Made by a program: the position numbers and the translations under genes. Positions 9,225-17,817 of a DNA stretch of 64,000 bases are shown here, one piece after another. The DNA lies in contig CAWCBG010000001.1 in NCBI GenBank assembly GCA_963793845.1, forward strand, positions 124,001-188,000, in the 5' to 3' direction. The notes below the pieces were generated by a model. It saw only the letters and a program-made list of their open reading frames with translations, made no database searches and was not told the DNA's origin. The number at the start of each line of letters is the position of its first letter. The first letter of the stretch is position 1. The DNA comes from CAWCBG01 sp963793845 (lineage in GTDB: Bacteria > Acidobacteriota > Terriglobia > Terriglobales > Acidobacteriaceae).

Positions 9225-11813
9225 ATGCAGCGGTTTCCAGCGGCTTCTTTTGTAGCTGCACTTATAACGACTCTCTGCCTTTCTTTTCTTACAGGATGCG
9301 GTGGCAGCAGCTCCCCCACCAATCCAGTCGCATCGATCGTTCTCACCCCAACTTCGTTGTCGATGAATCAGGGCCAAGTCGCGTCGCTGTCGGCGGTTGC
9401 GCAGAACTACGCCGGTTCGGTGATTGCCGCCGATATCACGTTCAGCAGCAGCAATACGGCTCTGGCTCAGATATCGAGCGGCGGCCTGATCTGCGCCGGC
9501 GCCTGGGACGCCAATATCATCACCTGCACGCCGGCCACTGCCGCAGGCCAGGTCACGATTACGGCGACGTCGGGCGGTGCCACTTCCACCATGATTCTTT
9601 ATATCCATAAACCGGTGGATCAAGTAGTGGTTAGCTCGTCCACTGCCTGTACTAGCATGGGGGCACTGGTCAACCCGACGGCCACTGTTTACAGCACTTC
9701 CGCGCCGGGATGCTCGGCCGCGGCACCCTGCGATATCACTTCGACGGTTGGCCCAATTTCGATTGGCTCCATCGATCCAACCGTGGCTGCCAACGCCTCC
9801 GGGATCAACCCGACGTATTCTTCCGCCACCAGCACCCCAACTTACCTTTCGGGCGGAACCATCACGGGCTCGGCCGGCCAAACCTGCAATCTATCGAACT
9901 TCGGCCTGAATGGCACCCTGGGTCTCGATCCGACGTTCAACCTCAAAACCAACAGCCCGACGTACACTTCAGGCGGATCTGTTAGCGGTTCCGGTGGCCA
10001 GACTTGCACTCTGACCAGCTTCAACACCGTGACTGGCGCTACCGCGACCGTCGCTCTGGCTTCTACCAACACGATTTTGCCCGGCGCGCAGTTGACCATC
10101 ATCAATCAGGGCTATGGGGGAACGACACCACCCACCACGGCCACGCTTAGCAATGGGACGGCTACCTGTAGCGGCACGGCAACCGTCAGTACGCAGCTGG
10201 TTACCGTGGGCTCGGCCAGTACGCTGACGGGTGCGACCGCGACGGTCGCGCTGACCAGTGCGAACACGATCGCCAGTGGCACCCAATTGAACATCACCAA
10301 CCAGGGTTATGGCGCAACCACAGCGCCCAACACGGCCACGCTCAGCAATGGCACGGCCACCTGCAGCGGCACCGCAAGCGTCAGTACCGCTCTCAATAGC
10401 GCCACCGGTTTCAGGGCGCAAAATCCCGGTTCGACCGCCATCTTCGCGAGCGTTTCGGGAGTCAACAGCGTTGGTGCGCCGTTTAACGTTTGCCCGGTTG
10501 TCTCGATCCTGGTTCACAACTCCACGGACTCGACCACCAACTTCACCTTGAGCCCGACTGCGGTCCAGGCTTTGGTGGCCGACGTTTTGGACAGCAGCGG
10601 TACGTACATCAAGCCGACGCTGACATGGAGTTCGAATATTTCGGCCAGCGCCAGCGCGGTTGCTGCATCCACCGGCAGTCCAGGAGGCACGGTCACTGCC
10701 GTCGCCCCCGGAACAACGACCATAACAGCCACCTGCAGCAATCCCGACTGCAACATCGGTGTGCCCGCGCAATACAGCCTGAATCAGGCTACCGTGACGG
10801 TACCCGGCAGCGGGGACACGACGGTCTATGCGGCCAACACCAACTCCACGATGCTGGTACCCATCACCACGGCGAACAACACGGCCGGTACCACGATTAC
10901 ACTGCCTTACGTGCCCAATTCCATCGTCGCCGATCCGGCTGGCCAGAAGATCTATTTGGGGTCCACTTCTGGGGTGATGCAGGTCGACGTGCCGACCGGC
11001 GCGGTGTCCACCGCAGCTGTCGCGGGCGCCGTGCTGGCGGTGTCACCCGATAGCAATTACCTGGTTATCTCCGACAGCGCGGGCACTGTGTATGTTTTCA
11101 ATGTGGCGTCGTCTGCCGTTGTCTTTGCACAATCGGCAATTGCCCCCGCCGCGGCTTTCACGGCGGATAGCAAGACCAGCTGGTTCTTTTACAATTCCGT
11201 CGCCTTTGCGGACTCGCTAAGCGCCGCGGGCGTTAACTTCCCGCTGGGCTATGTGGCAGACGACGTGGCCTTCAACGCCACCGGGTCACTGGCCTACCTC
11301 AGCAGCAGCGCCGCCCACCAGGTGGATGTCCGCTCCACCTGCGATCACAGCGAACTGCAGACTTTGGGCGCGAACGCGCCGACGCTGCTGGCCACCATCC
11401 CCACCGCCAATGCGGTGGTTGCCGCGGACTCGCCAAACCTGGACGTGGTGACCAGCAGTAACGTCACGGGGGGATGCCCAACCACTGCCACCAGCTCACT
11501 GGCCACTTACGATTTAGGAGTGGGGCCCTTTACCGCCAACCAGTTGTTCGTCAGTCCCGACAGTTCCAAGGTGTGGCTGATCAGCAATTTGCCCGCGTTG
11601 GTAGGCTTCAACCTCGGCACTTCAACGGCGTTTACGGTTCCCTTCGCCAATGGCGCAACCCCGTTGAGCGGCGGTGCGCGGCCGGACGGCCAGCAACTTT
11701 ACATCGGCGCCAACGACGGTACGGTTCATCGGATTGACGTCGCCTCGGCGACCGACGCGGCCCAGATTACGGTAGGGCTGAAGGACAGCCAGCGGCAACG
11801 CGGTCGCTCCTAA
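9225..11813 (+). CDS. Secreted lipoprotein with Big2-like domain and beta-propeller-like C-terminus
   Basis: 862 residues in this frame. It starts with a type II signal peptide whose lipobox is LTGC (Cys about residue 25), then CGGSSSPTNP. A Big2-like immunoglobulin domain follows (SIVLTPTSLSMNQGQVASLSAVAQN). Next come Thr/Ser/Gly-rich segments with internal duplications, a second Big-like domain (about 440-530) and YVTN-like propeller repeats (GQKIYLGSTSGVMQVDV, DSNYLVISDSAGTVYVFNV). The last residues KDSQRQRGRS look wrong. Dropping one A near 11787 gives KDASGNAVAPNLVAVAP with a TAG at 11833-11835, a far more typical end. Likely a surface or adhesion-type lipoprotein; function unknown. Transcribed alone. 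Confidence 0.75.
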   Translation: MQRFPAASFVAALITTLCLSFLTGCGGSSSPTNPVASIVLTPTSLSMNQGQVASLSAVAQNYAGSVIAADITFSSSNTALAQISSGGLICAGAWDANIITCTPATAAGQVTITATSGGATSTMILYIHKPVDQVVVSSSTACTSMGALVNPTATVYSTSAPGCSAAAPCDITSTVGPISIGSIDPTVAANASGINPTYSSATSTPTYLSGGTITGSAGQTCNLSNFGLNGTLGLDPTFNLKTNSPTYTSGGSVSGSGGQTCTLTSFNTVTGATATVALASTNTILPGAQLTIINQGYGGTTPPTTATLSNGTATCSGTATVSTQLVTVGSASTLTGATATVALTSANTIASGTQLNITNQGYGATTAPNTATLSNGTATCSGTASVSTALNSATGFRAQNPGSTAIFASVSGVNSVGAPFNVCPVVSILVHNSTDSTTNFTLSPTAVQALVADVLDSSGTYIKPTLTWSSNISASASAVAASTGSPGGTVTAVAPGTTTITATCSNPDCNIGVPAQYSLNQATVTVPGSGDTTVYAANTNSTMLVPITTANNTAGTTITLPYVPNSIVADPAGQKIYLGSTSGVMQVDVPTGAVSTAAVAGAVLAVSPDSNYLVISDSAGTVYVFNVASSAVVFAQSAIAPAAAFTADSKTSWFFYNSVAFADSLSAAGVNFPLGYVADDVAFNATGSLAYLSSSAAHQVDVRSTCDHSELQTLGANAPTLLATIPTANAVVAADSPNLDVVTSSNVTGGCPTTATSSLATYDLGVGPFTANQLFVSPDSSKVWLISNLPALVGFNLGTSTAFTVPFANGATPLSGGARPDGQQLYIGANDGTVHRIDVASATDAAQITVGLKDSQRQRGRS
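10032..10387 (+). repeat. Two tandem ~160-bp coding repeats in the lipoprotein gene
   Basis: Copies at about 10032-10192 and 10227-10387 both encode TGATATVAL, a short variable stretch, then NQGYG.TT.P.TATLSNGTATCSGTA. The DNA is also similar, so the duplication is recent or kept similar by recombination. A shorter pair upstream (about 9840-9900 and 9961-10020) encodes SGGTITGSAGQTCNL and SGGSVSGSGGQTCTL. Confidence 0.8.
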
Positions 11814-11840
11814 TCTGGTGGCGGTAGCACCGTAGGAGTC

Positions 11841-11960
11841 CGGCCGCTGTGCGGCGACCGTGTTGGACGGTGCCGCCGCTACGCGGCTCGGAAATTCTTC
11901 TGACGTTCACCCGGGGCTCACGCCCCGTGCTCAAATCATCCCGCCGCTGCGCGGCTAGAG
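11841..11960. repeat. REP-like palindromic repeats (type seen beside the transposase at 42.2 kb)
   Basis: Several GC-rich short palindromes follow the lipoprotein gene, including GTGCCGCCGCTACGCGGCTC (one base short of the version at 42.7 kb), CCCGGGGCTCACGCCCCGTG and CCGCCGCTGCGCGGCTAGAG. The first closely matches the repeat that flanks the REP-associated transposase at 42228-42665 on both sides. They are probably non-autonomous copies moved by that transposase family. Confidence 0.6.
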
Positions 11961-12009
11961 CGGCCACGGGTCGGGTGTTGTCCCACTCGTTAAAGTGTGT
12001 CGCCGCGTT

Positions 12010-12224
12010 GTGACCCATACCGCAGGGACGGCACGGCTTTCGGCCTCGTTGTGCTAACTGTCTTTGGGACGTCGGCATTATGGAATTGTGACGATTTTGG
12101 ATTTTGTCATCACTTTTGGATTTGTCATCACGAGCGCGGCGAGGGATCTGCTTTTTGTTTATACCCGGCAGGGTCTGAGCAGCAGCGGATCCCTCGCGGA
12201 CTGAAGTCCGCTCGTGATGACAAA
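12010..12224. repeat. Dispersed palindromic repeat, copy 1 (GTCATCACGAGC family)
   Basis: The core at 12121-12224 begins TTTGTCATCACGAGCG and ends with its complement CGCTCGTGATGACAAA; GAGGGATCTGC and its complement lie inside. Similarity to copy 3 at 19.6-19.8 kb extends upstream of the core through GGAATTG..ACGATTTTGG back to about 12010. A further short palindrome, AGTCCCGGCAGGGACG, lies at about 12290. No gene is called between 11836 and 12339. Confidence 0.7.
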
Positions 12225-12339
12225 GGCTGGGGAGGTTCTGAATGACAAAAACGGGGGGCTTTTGGTGTCGACAACTGAGTGGCACCGAGACAGTCCCGGC
12301 AGGGACGATACGGTTCAGCCGCATCCATCCTGTAGCGAT

Positions 12340-12768
12340 CTATGCCTTCTCCTGGCCCAATTCCCGGGCCACGCTGTCGAGCACGCCATTGACGAACTGC
12401 ACTGACTCCGGCGTGGAGTAGCGGCGCGCGATCTCCAGCGCCTCGTTGATCACCACCGGCCGAGGCGTATCGGGAAAGCCGAGGAACTCGGCGACGCCGG
12501 TGCGCAGCAGATTGCGGTCCACGGCGGCCATGCGCTCCATGCGCCAGTGCTCGGCGTTGCGCTCGATCAGCGCATCGATCTCTTCCACCCGCTCTGACGC
12601 GACGCGAAACAGCCCATCGGCAAATTCCTGTACTTTCTTGTCCATGTCTTTGCGTTCACGCCAGAAGGTGGCCCGCACCTGGTCGGCGTTCTGCTTGCCC
12701 ATGTCGAACTGAAACAGCATCTGCAGCGCCAGTTCACGCGATTTGCGGCGAGTGCCCTGCTTGGTCAT
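12340..12768 (-). CDS. nusB: Transcription antitermination factor NusB
   Basis: 142 residues, all-helical RNA-binding protein of the NusB/NusE complex that promotes antitermination on rRNA operons. Visible are the N-terminal RRKSRELALQMLFQFD, the central EEIDALIERNAEHWRMERMA, VDRNLLRTGVAEFL, and the C-terminal INEALEIARRYSTPESVQFVNGVLDSVAR, all typical. Length matches the family. Its ATG overlaps the stop of the ribH fusion (12765-12768, ATGA), so it is translationally coupled. ribH-nusB is a common bacterial pair. Confidence 0.95.
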   Translation of the reverse strand: MTKQGTRRKSRELALQMLFQFDMGKQNADQVRATFWRERKDMDKKVQEFADGLFRVASERVEEIDALIERNAEHWRMERMAAVDRNLLRTGVAEFLGFPDTPRPVVINEALEIARRYSTPESVQFVNGVLDSVARELGQEKA

Positions 12769-13655
12769 CGGCCGCCCTCGGTGGTAGCGGTGACTTTCTC
12801 GCGCAGCGACGCCATCTCCACCGCGGCCAGTCCCGCTTCGAACCCTTTGTTGCCGGCCTTCAGCCCGGCACGGTCGATTGCCTGCTCCAGCGTATCGCAG
12901 GTCAGAACGCCGAACGAATGCGGCACTCCGGTCTCCTGCGCCGATTGGCCTACGCCGCGCGCGACCTCATTGGCGATCACTTCGTAATGCAGAGTTCCGC
13001 CGCGCAGCAGGCATCCGATGCAGACGATGGCATCGAAGCGCTTGCTCTCGGCCAGCTGGCGCGCCGCTGCCGGAATCTCGAATGAGCCGGGCACGTGCGC
13101 GATGGTGATGTCGTCGGCCTTCGCGCCACATTGCCGCAAGGCTTGCAAAGCGCCATCGAGCAGACGGTCGGTGATGAAGGAGTTGAAACGCGCGACCACG
13201 ATGCCGAAGTGCTTGCCCGCGGCATTCAGCGAGGCTTCGATCCCGCGCGTCTCGCCCGGCTTTTTGGCATAGGTGATAAAGCCGACGCGCAGTCCGCTGA
13301 CTTCCACCTCGAACAGTCGGGCGCCGTAAGGGGTATCGGCGATCTCGCGTTGAATTTTGATGGGTGCCCCATCCTTGTCGCCTGTTTTTGGCGACAGGGT
13401 GGGATTTAGTTTCTTGACGATTTCATAGGCCGCATCGGCATCGGCAACCTCGACCATGACATCGACGCTGGGAGCATCGGAAGCGGCAATGAACTCGACG
13501 CCTCCGCTGGGCGCCAGTATCTCAATGCCGTGGTTGCCGCCCTCGTGCCACTCGTTGCCGGGGGCAAAGCCCAGCGCGCGGAACAGGTCGAGCGCGGGCT
13601 GCAGCTCGTCGAGCGATTTGCCGGCTACATGGGGAAACACAATCGATCGAATCAT
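12765..13655 (-). CDS. ribH: VOC-like domain fused to 6,7-dimethyl-8-ribityllumazine synthase
   Basis: 296 residues. The C-terminal half (about 140-296) is lumazine synthase, the next-to-last step of riboflavin synthesis: FGIVVARFNSFITDRLLDGAL, HVPGSFEIPAAARQLAES, a GCLLRGGTLHYEVIANEVARG loop, and PHSFGVLTCDTLEQAIDRAG. The N-terminal 135 residues (MIRSIVFPHVAGKSLDELQP...ARLFEVEVSGLRVGFITYAKK) look like one VOC/glyoxalase-fold module, including GIEILAPSGGVEFIAAS. There is no start codon between the parts and no break in frame. Free-standing RibH is about 155 residues, so the fusion is unusual. The ATG lies only a few bases from the repeat bounding the next cassette and has no visible ribosome-binding site. 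Overlaps nusB. Confidence 0.85.
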   Translation of the reverse strand: MIRSIVFPHVAGKSLDELQPALDLFRALGFAPGNEWHEGGNHGIEILAPSGGVEFIAASDAPSVDVMVEVADADAAYEIVKKLNPTLSPKTGDKDGAPIKIQREIADTPYGARLFEVEVSGLRVGFITYAKKPGETRGIEASLNAAGKHFGIVVARFNSFITDRLLDGALQALRQCGAKADDITIAHVPGSFEIPAAARQLAESKRFDAIVCIGCLLRGGTLHYEVIANEVARGVGQSAQETGVPHSFGVLTCDTLEQAIDRAGLKAGNKGFEAGLAAVEMASLREKVTATTEGGR

Positions 13656-13658
13656 GAT

Positions 13659-13693
13659 GATCAGTGGTCAGTGGATAGTGGTTAGTGGATAGA
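13659..13693. repeat. Left inverted repeat of the four-helix-bundle cassette
   Basis: GATCAGTGGTCAGTGGATAG followed by TGGTTAGTGGATAGAC. It is built from 7-9-base units of the TCAGTGGA/TAGTGGTT type. Its complement recurs at 14092-14142 on the other side of the gene at 13682-14080. The gene's stop codon lies inside this repeat. Confidence 0.75.
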
Positions 13694-14080
13694 CTTGCGA
13701 CTGGCGATCCCCAGTGAGGTCAACAAGCCGTTCAGGATGCGACCGACTTCGGTCATTTTCTGTTGTAACTCGGTTTCTGTTTCCTTTGTAATATAACCCA
13801 GCCTTCCACCGATCACGACCTGTGTTTCTAGTTCGAAGAGCGAGCCACGGGCGTGACACAGAAACTGGATGAATTCTCCCTTAGTCGCCCGTCCTTGCCC
13901 TTCAGCGATGTTGCTTGGGATCGAAACCGCTGATCTCCGGAGCTGGCTCGTTAGCCCGTAAATCTCTTCGCGTGGGAACTCCTGTGTAATGCGATAAATC
14001 TCGGCGACCAAATCAATCGACTTCTGCCACGCGATCAGTTCCTTGTAACTCCGCAGCGACTTGGTAGTCACAACACTCAT
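13682..14080 (-). CDS. Four-helix-bundle protein (S23/23S rRNA-intervening-sequence protein family)
   Basis: 132 residues. Family hallmarks are SYKELIAWQKSIDLVAEIYR at the start, FPREEIYGLTSQLRRSAVSIPSNIAEG in the middle, and FLCHARGSLFELETQVVIG. These small helical bundles occur alone in many genomes or inside 23S rRNA intervening sequences; related proteins (Avd) help diversity-generating retroelements. No rRNA or reverse transcriptase is nearby, and the biochemical role of solitary copies is not known. The gene lies between inverted arrays of TATCCACT-like units and separates the enoyl-CoA hydratase gene from ribH. Its terminal codons run into the left repeat, so gene and repeat look like one unit. 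Confidence 0.85.
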   Translation of the reverse strand: MSVVTTKSLRSYKELIAWQKSIDLVAEIYRITQEFPREEIYGLTSQLRRSAVSIPSNIAEGQGRATKGEFIQFLCHARGSLFELETQVVIGGRLGYITKETETELQQKMTEVGRILNGLLTSLGIASRKSIH

Positions 14081-14091
14081 CGGAATGCCCT

Positions 14092-14142
14092 CTATCCACT
14101 AACTACTATCCACTATCCACTGACCACTATCCACTGACTCAC
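14092..14142. repeat. Right inverted repeat of the four-helix-bundle cassette
   Basis: An array of CTATCCACT / AACTACTATCC / ACTGACCACT units, about 50 bases. Read in reverse complement it matches 13659-13693 and carries one or two more units. The right end overlaps the stop codon of the enoyl-CoA hydratase gene (TCA at 14139-14141). Confidence 0.75.
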
Positions 14143-14925
14143 TGCCCCTTGAACTGCGCCGGACGCTTCTCCAGAAACGCCTTCGTGCCTTCGTTCTTAT
14201 CCTCGGTGGCGCAGCAAACGCCAAACAGCGTGGCTTCCATAAAGAGTCCCTCCGCCAAGGTCAGGTCGTAGCCGTGGTTGACCGCTTCCATGCAGTACTG
14301 GATGGCCAGGGGCGCGTTGGCAATGATCTTGGCGGCAATGGCTTCGGCGCGCGGGATCAGCTCGGCGGCAGGAACGACCTCGTTGACCAGCCCGATGCGA
14401 TAGCGCCTCCTGCGCGCTGATCATCTCGCCGGTCAGCAGAAGCTGCATGGCGAGTCCTTTGCCCACAAGCCGCGGCAGACGCTGCGTACCGCCGTAGCCG
14501 GGAATGAGGCCCAGCTTCACCTCGGGCTGTCCCAGCTTGGCGTTCTCGCTGGCCAGCCGCATGGTGCACGCCATCGCCAGCTCGCATCCGCCACCGAGCG
14601 CGAAGCCGTTAATACAGGCGATGACGGGCTTGCCGAGGTTCTCGATGGAGTCGATGATGGCCTGTCCCTGATGGGTGTATTCCTTGGCGGAGATGGGAGA
14701 GTGCTGCGAAAGCTCGCCGATGTCCGCTCCGGCGACGAACGCCTTCTCGCCCGAGCCGGTGAGGATGACCACGCGAATTCCCGGATCGTTCTTTATGTCG
14801 GCGAAAGCATTGCGCAGATCGTGCATGGTCTGCATGTTCAGCGCGTTGAGCACCTTGGGCCGGTCGACGGTGATGTAGGCAATCTGGTTCTTGGTTTCAA
14901 AGCGGATGTTAACGAATTCACCCAT
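14139..14925 (-). CDS. Enoyl-CoA hydratase/crotonase family (frameshifted at ~14403)
   Basis: Start ATG at 14925 with GAGGAAATC before it. It hydrates trans-2-enoyl-CoA to 3-hydroxyacyl-CoA. The oxyanion-hole segments are visible: FVAGADIGEL and NGFALGGGCELAMACTMRLA, then GLIPGYGGTQRLPRLVG. The catalytic Glu position is in QPEVKLGL. After SAQEA the frame breaks. Removing one C near 14403 restores YRIGLVNEVVPAAEL, IIANAPLAIQYCMEAVNHGY, and a normal end FLEKRPAQFKGQ with the stop at 14139. The restored protein is about 261 residues, the usual size. Part of a C4 acyl-CoA group with the dehydrogenase and thiolase upstream on the same strand. Confidence 0.88.
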
Positions 14926-14986
14926 GATTTCCTCGTGCGATGAATTGGCGCTCTTTACGCGCAACCTTATGAATGCGACCTTTTGT

Positions 14987-15089
14987 TTGTCATCACGAGC
15001 GGCCTTCAGGCCGCGAGGGATCTGCTGTTTCTCAGACTCTGCGGCTACCCGAACAAAAAGCAGATCCCTCGCTGCGCTCGTGATGACAA
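14987..15089. repeat. Dispersed palindromic repeat, copy 2 (GTCATCACGAGC family)
   Basis: Begins TTGTCATCACGAGCGG and ends CGCTCGTGATGACAA. Inside are GAGGGATCTGCTGTTTCTCA and AAAAAGCAGATCCCTCGC. It sits exactly between the hydroxyacyl-CoA dehydrogenase and enoyl-CoA hydratase genes and can form a long hairpin in the transcript. Such a hairpin could affect expression of the downstream gene or stabilise mRNA ends. Confidence 0.75.
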
Positions 15090-15117
15090 TTCAAAACAAG
15101 CAGAATGACATTACCTG

Positions 15118-16012
15118 CTAAAACTTTCCTGGCACCGGATTGTTCGGGTCGGTGTAATCGTAGAAGCCTTTGCCCGTCTTGCGGCCGTACCAGCCTGCCA
15201 GCACCAGGCGCTTCAGCAACGCAGGCGAGGCAAAGCGGCGCTCCTTGAATTCGTCGAACATGACGTGCGTGATGTAGTACGTCGTGTCGAGGCCGACAAA
15301 ATCCAGCAGGGTGAACGGACCCATGGGATAGCCGCAGCCCAGCTTCATGGCTTCGTCGATGTCGGTGATCGAGCCCACGCCCTCTTCGTAGGCGCGAATC
15401 GCGTCCAGCAGGTACGGCACCAGCAGCCGGTTGACGATGAACCCGGGCTTGTCGACGGTGCGCACCGGAACCTTGCCCAAGCTTCCTGCCGAACTCCACC
15501 GCCGCGTCGTACACCTCGGGCGCAGTGGCGATAGTCTTCACCACCTCCACCAGCTTCATGATGGGCACGGGATTGAAGAAATGCAGGCCAATGAAGCGCT
15601 CGGGACGCTTGGTCGCCGTCATCAACTCGGTCACGGAGATCGATGAGGTGTTGGTGGCGAAGATCGCGTCCTTCTTCACGATGCCGTCGAGCAGCGCGTA
15701 GGTCTTGCGCTTCTCGGGAACGTTCTCGATGATGGCCTCGACCACGATGTCGCAGTCGGCGAGGTCATTAGGATTGGTCGTGCCCGTCAGATGCGACTGC
15801 GCTGCTGTCTTCTGCTCGGCGGTGATGCCGCCCTTGGCGGGGCCGCGCTCGACCAGGCGCGACAATGACTTCTCGATGCCGGCGAATCCCTTGTCGAGAA
15901 ACTTCTGCTCCTGCTCGAGCACCACAACCTCGAAGCCCGCAGCGGCGGCAGTTTGCGCGATGCCCGAGCCCATCAGCCCACAACCCAGTACTCCAACCTT
16001 CTTGATATCCAT
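15118..16012 (-). CDS. 3-hydroxyacyl-CoA (3-hydroxybutyryl-CoA) dehydrogenase, frameshifted at ~15475
   Basis: An NAD(P)-dependent enzyme that interconverts 3-hydroxyacyl-CoA and 3-oxoacyl-CoA. The N-terminal Rossmann fold shows VGVLGCGLMGSGIAQTAAAA. NTSSISVTELMT and ERFIGLHFFNPVPIMKLVEV carry the catalytic His region. After GRKLG the frame breaks. Dropping one C near 15475 gives KVPVRTVDKPGFIVNRLLVP, then DIDEAMKLGCGYPMGPFTLL and FYDYTDPNNPVPGKF, ending at 15118. The restored length, about 298, is close to the usual 285-290. Start ATG at 16012. Gene order and strand suggest one operon with the thiolase and SgcJ/EcaC-like genes upstream. Confidence 0.88.
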
Positions 16013-16035
16013 GAACTGTCCTTATCGAATGAGAA

Positions 16036-16503
16036 CTACTGTCCGGTAGCTTTTGCCTGTCCTTTAATCGGATGTTGGGCAGCGATTGCGGCCGTGTCGA
16101 CAGCCGGAGCTCCCTCGGGGGTGACTACCGTGTTCTGGAACGTTACGATCTTCCATCCGTCGGGTCGCCGTTCCGCGATGAGGGTCGGGCGGGCGTTGAT
16201 TTGAGGCGGCAATCCCGGCGTGACGACTTTAAGTGTCGCAAAAACAAACACGATCGCCACGTTGTCGCCTACGAACCGTATCTTCTCGACCTCGAACTTG
16301 TTCGTGCTTCCCTTGTAGATGGTGTCGAAGATAGCGCGATGGCCGCGTTCAATGGCGGTCTGCCCGTTGAAGTGTCCGCCAAGGATGTGAATGAAGTCCG
16401 CATCTTCGGCAAAGAGGTCGGTCCAGCCAACACTGTCTCCCTTGTTCCAGGTGGCTTCGAGTTGTTCGACGATGGTGCGCAAGGCCTGTTCTTCGTTAGC
16501 CAT
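16036..16503 (-). CDS. SgcJ/EcaC-family (NTF2/SnoaL-like fold) protein
   Basis: 155 residues. One NTF2-like domain: EEQALRTIVEQLEATWNKGD, then GWTDLFAEDADFIHILGGHF, with the family's buried pocket residues and closing strands (INARPTLIAERRPDGWKIVTFQNT). Members are small enzymes or ligand-binding proteins of varied function, and no specific substrate can be read here. The start ATG at 16503 has GGAGGAATC before it. It lies 12 bases downstream of the thiolase stop and 23 bases upstream of the dehydrogenase start, so it is probably in the same transcript. Confidence 0.75.
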   Translation of the reverse strand: MANEEQALRTIVEQLEATWNKGDSVGWTDLFAEDADFIHILGGHFNGQTAIERGHRAIFDTIYKGSTNKFEVEKIRFVGDNVAIVFVFATLKVVTPGLPPQINARPTLIAERRPDGWKIVTFQNTVVTPEGAPAVDTAAIAAQHPIKGQAKATGQ

Positions 16504-16515
16504 GATTCCTCCTGT

Positions 16516-17718
16516 CTAGCGTTGAAGGTTCTCGACGATTACAGCAATCCCTTGCCCGCCGCCGATGCACGCGGTTGATACACCGTACTTGCCTTTGCGG
16601 CAGCGCAGCTCGTACAGCAGCGTGATCAGCAGACGCGTGCCGGTGGCGCCCAGCGGATGTCCCAGCGCGATGGCTCCGCCATTCACGTTGACCTTGTCGC
16701 GATTGAGGCCGAGCTCCTTTTCAACCGCCAGATATTGCGCGGCGAAGGCTTCGTTCACCTCGATCAGGTCGAGATCGTCGAGCGTCAGCCCGGCCTTCTT
16801 CAGCGCAATGCGCGTGGCCGGCACCGGACCCGAGCCCATGATCTTGGGATCGACACCGGCGATGCCCCAGCTCACAATACGACCCAGCGGCTTGAGGTTG
16901 CGCTTCTCGGCCTCGTCGAGCGGCATCACCACTACGGCTGCTCCGCCATCCACGATGCCACTGGCGTTGCCGGCGGTGACGCTCCCGTTCTTGCCGAACG
17001 ACGGCTTCAGCTTGTGCAGGCTCTCGATGGTCGTCTCCGGACGCCGATGGTCGTCTTCGGTAAACATCTCGCCGGTGGGCTCGCCCTTGCGATTGCGCAG
17101 CGGAACCGGCGTGAGCTCTTCCTGCAAGCGGCCGGCCTTGTAAGCCGTGTCAGCCAGCTGCTGCGAGCGCAAGGCGAACTCGTCCTGCATGTCGCGCGTG
17201 ATGCCCTGCTGCTCGGCGTAAAGCTCGGCGGTGCTGGCCATGTAGAGGCCGCAATAGCTGTCGAGCAGCGCCACCATGAGCGAGTCTTCCAGCTTGCCTT
17301 CGCCCAGTCCGACGCCCCAGCGCATGCCGCGAATCACGTGCGGCGCCTGTGACATCGATTCCATGCCTCCGGCCAGCGCGATCTTCGACTCGCCAAGCTG
17401 AATCATCTGCGCCGCCGTCACGACCGACTGCATGCCCGAGCCGCACAGACGGTTAACGGTGAGCGCCGGAGTCTCGATCGGCACTCCAGCCTTGAGCCCG
17501 ACGTGGCGCGCGCCGTAAATCGCGTCTCCCGAGGTTTGTTGCGCGTTGCCGATGATGACGTGATCGATCTCGGCGGCCTCGACTCCCGAGCGCTTCATGG
17601 CTTCCGTGGCGGCGATGGCGCCGAGGTCCATGGCGGTGAAGTCGCGCAGTTTGCCGCAGTAGCGACCCATAGGCGTGCGAGCGCCGTTGACGATAGCGAT
17701 ATCTATGGAATTCGACAT
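16516..17718 (-). CDS. Acetyl-CoA acetyltransferase (thiolase)
   Basis: About 400 residues from the ATG at 17718; an upstream ATG at 17742 is possible but adds an atypical leader. It condenses or cleaves acyl-CoA with acetyl-CoA. The nucleophilic Cys lies in NRLCGSGMQSVVTAAQMI, the His in EVNEAFAAQYLAVEKEL / GGAIALGHPLGATGTRLL, and the second Cys in STACIGGGQGIAVIVENL. GGMESMSQAPHV is also typical. With the dehydrogenase and crotonase downstream it can interconvert crotonyl-CoA, 3-hydroxybutyryl-CoA, acetoacetyl-CoA and two acetyl-CoA. That suits butyrate/crotonate or amino-acid carbon breakdown. Confidence 0.92.
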   Translation of the reverse strand: MSNSIDIAIVNGARTPMGRYCGKLRDFTAMDLGAIAATEAMKRSGVEAAEIDHVIIGNAQQTSGDAIYGARHVGLKAGVPIETPALTVNRLCGSGMQSVVTAAQMIQLGESKIALAGGMESMSQAPHVIRGMRWGVGLGEGKLEDSLMVALLDSYCGLYMASTAELYAEQQGITRDMQDEFALRSQQLADTAYKAGRLQEELTPVPLRNRKGEPTGEMFTEDDHRRPETTIESLHKLKPSFGKNGSVTAGNASGIVDGGAAVVVMPLDEAEKRNLKPLGRIVSWGIAGVDPKIMGSGPVPATRIALKKAGLTLDDLDLIEVNEAFAAQYLAVEKELGLNRDKVNVNGGAIALGHPLGATGTRLLITLLYELRCRKGKYGVSTACIGGGQGIAVIVENLQR

Positions 17719-17817
17719 GTTGGTTATGGAAGGTGTAACGAAGACCTGAGCAAACATTTGAGTTTATCAGCCGCAGCAGAGGGGCGGCAAACGGACGAAG
17801 AGTGTCTCAGTTTGAAT

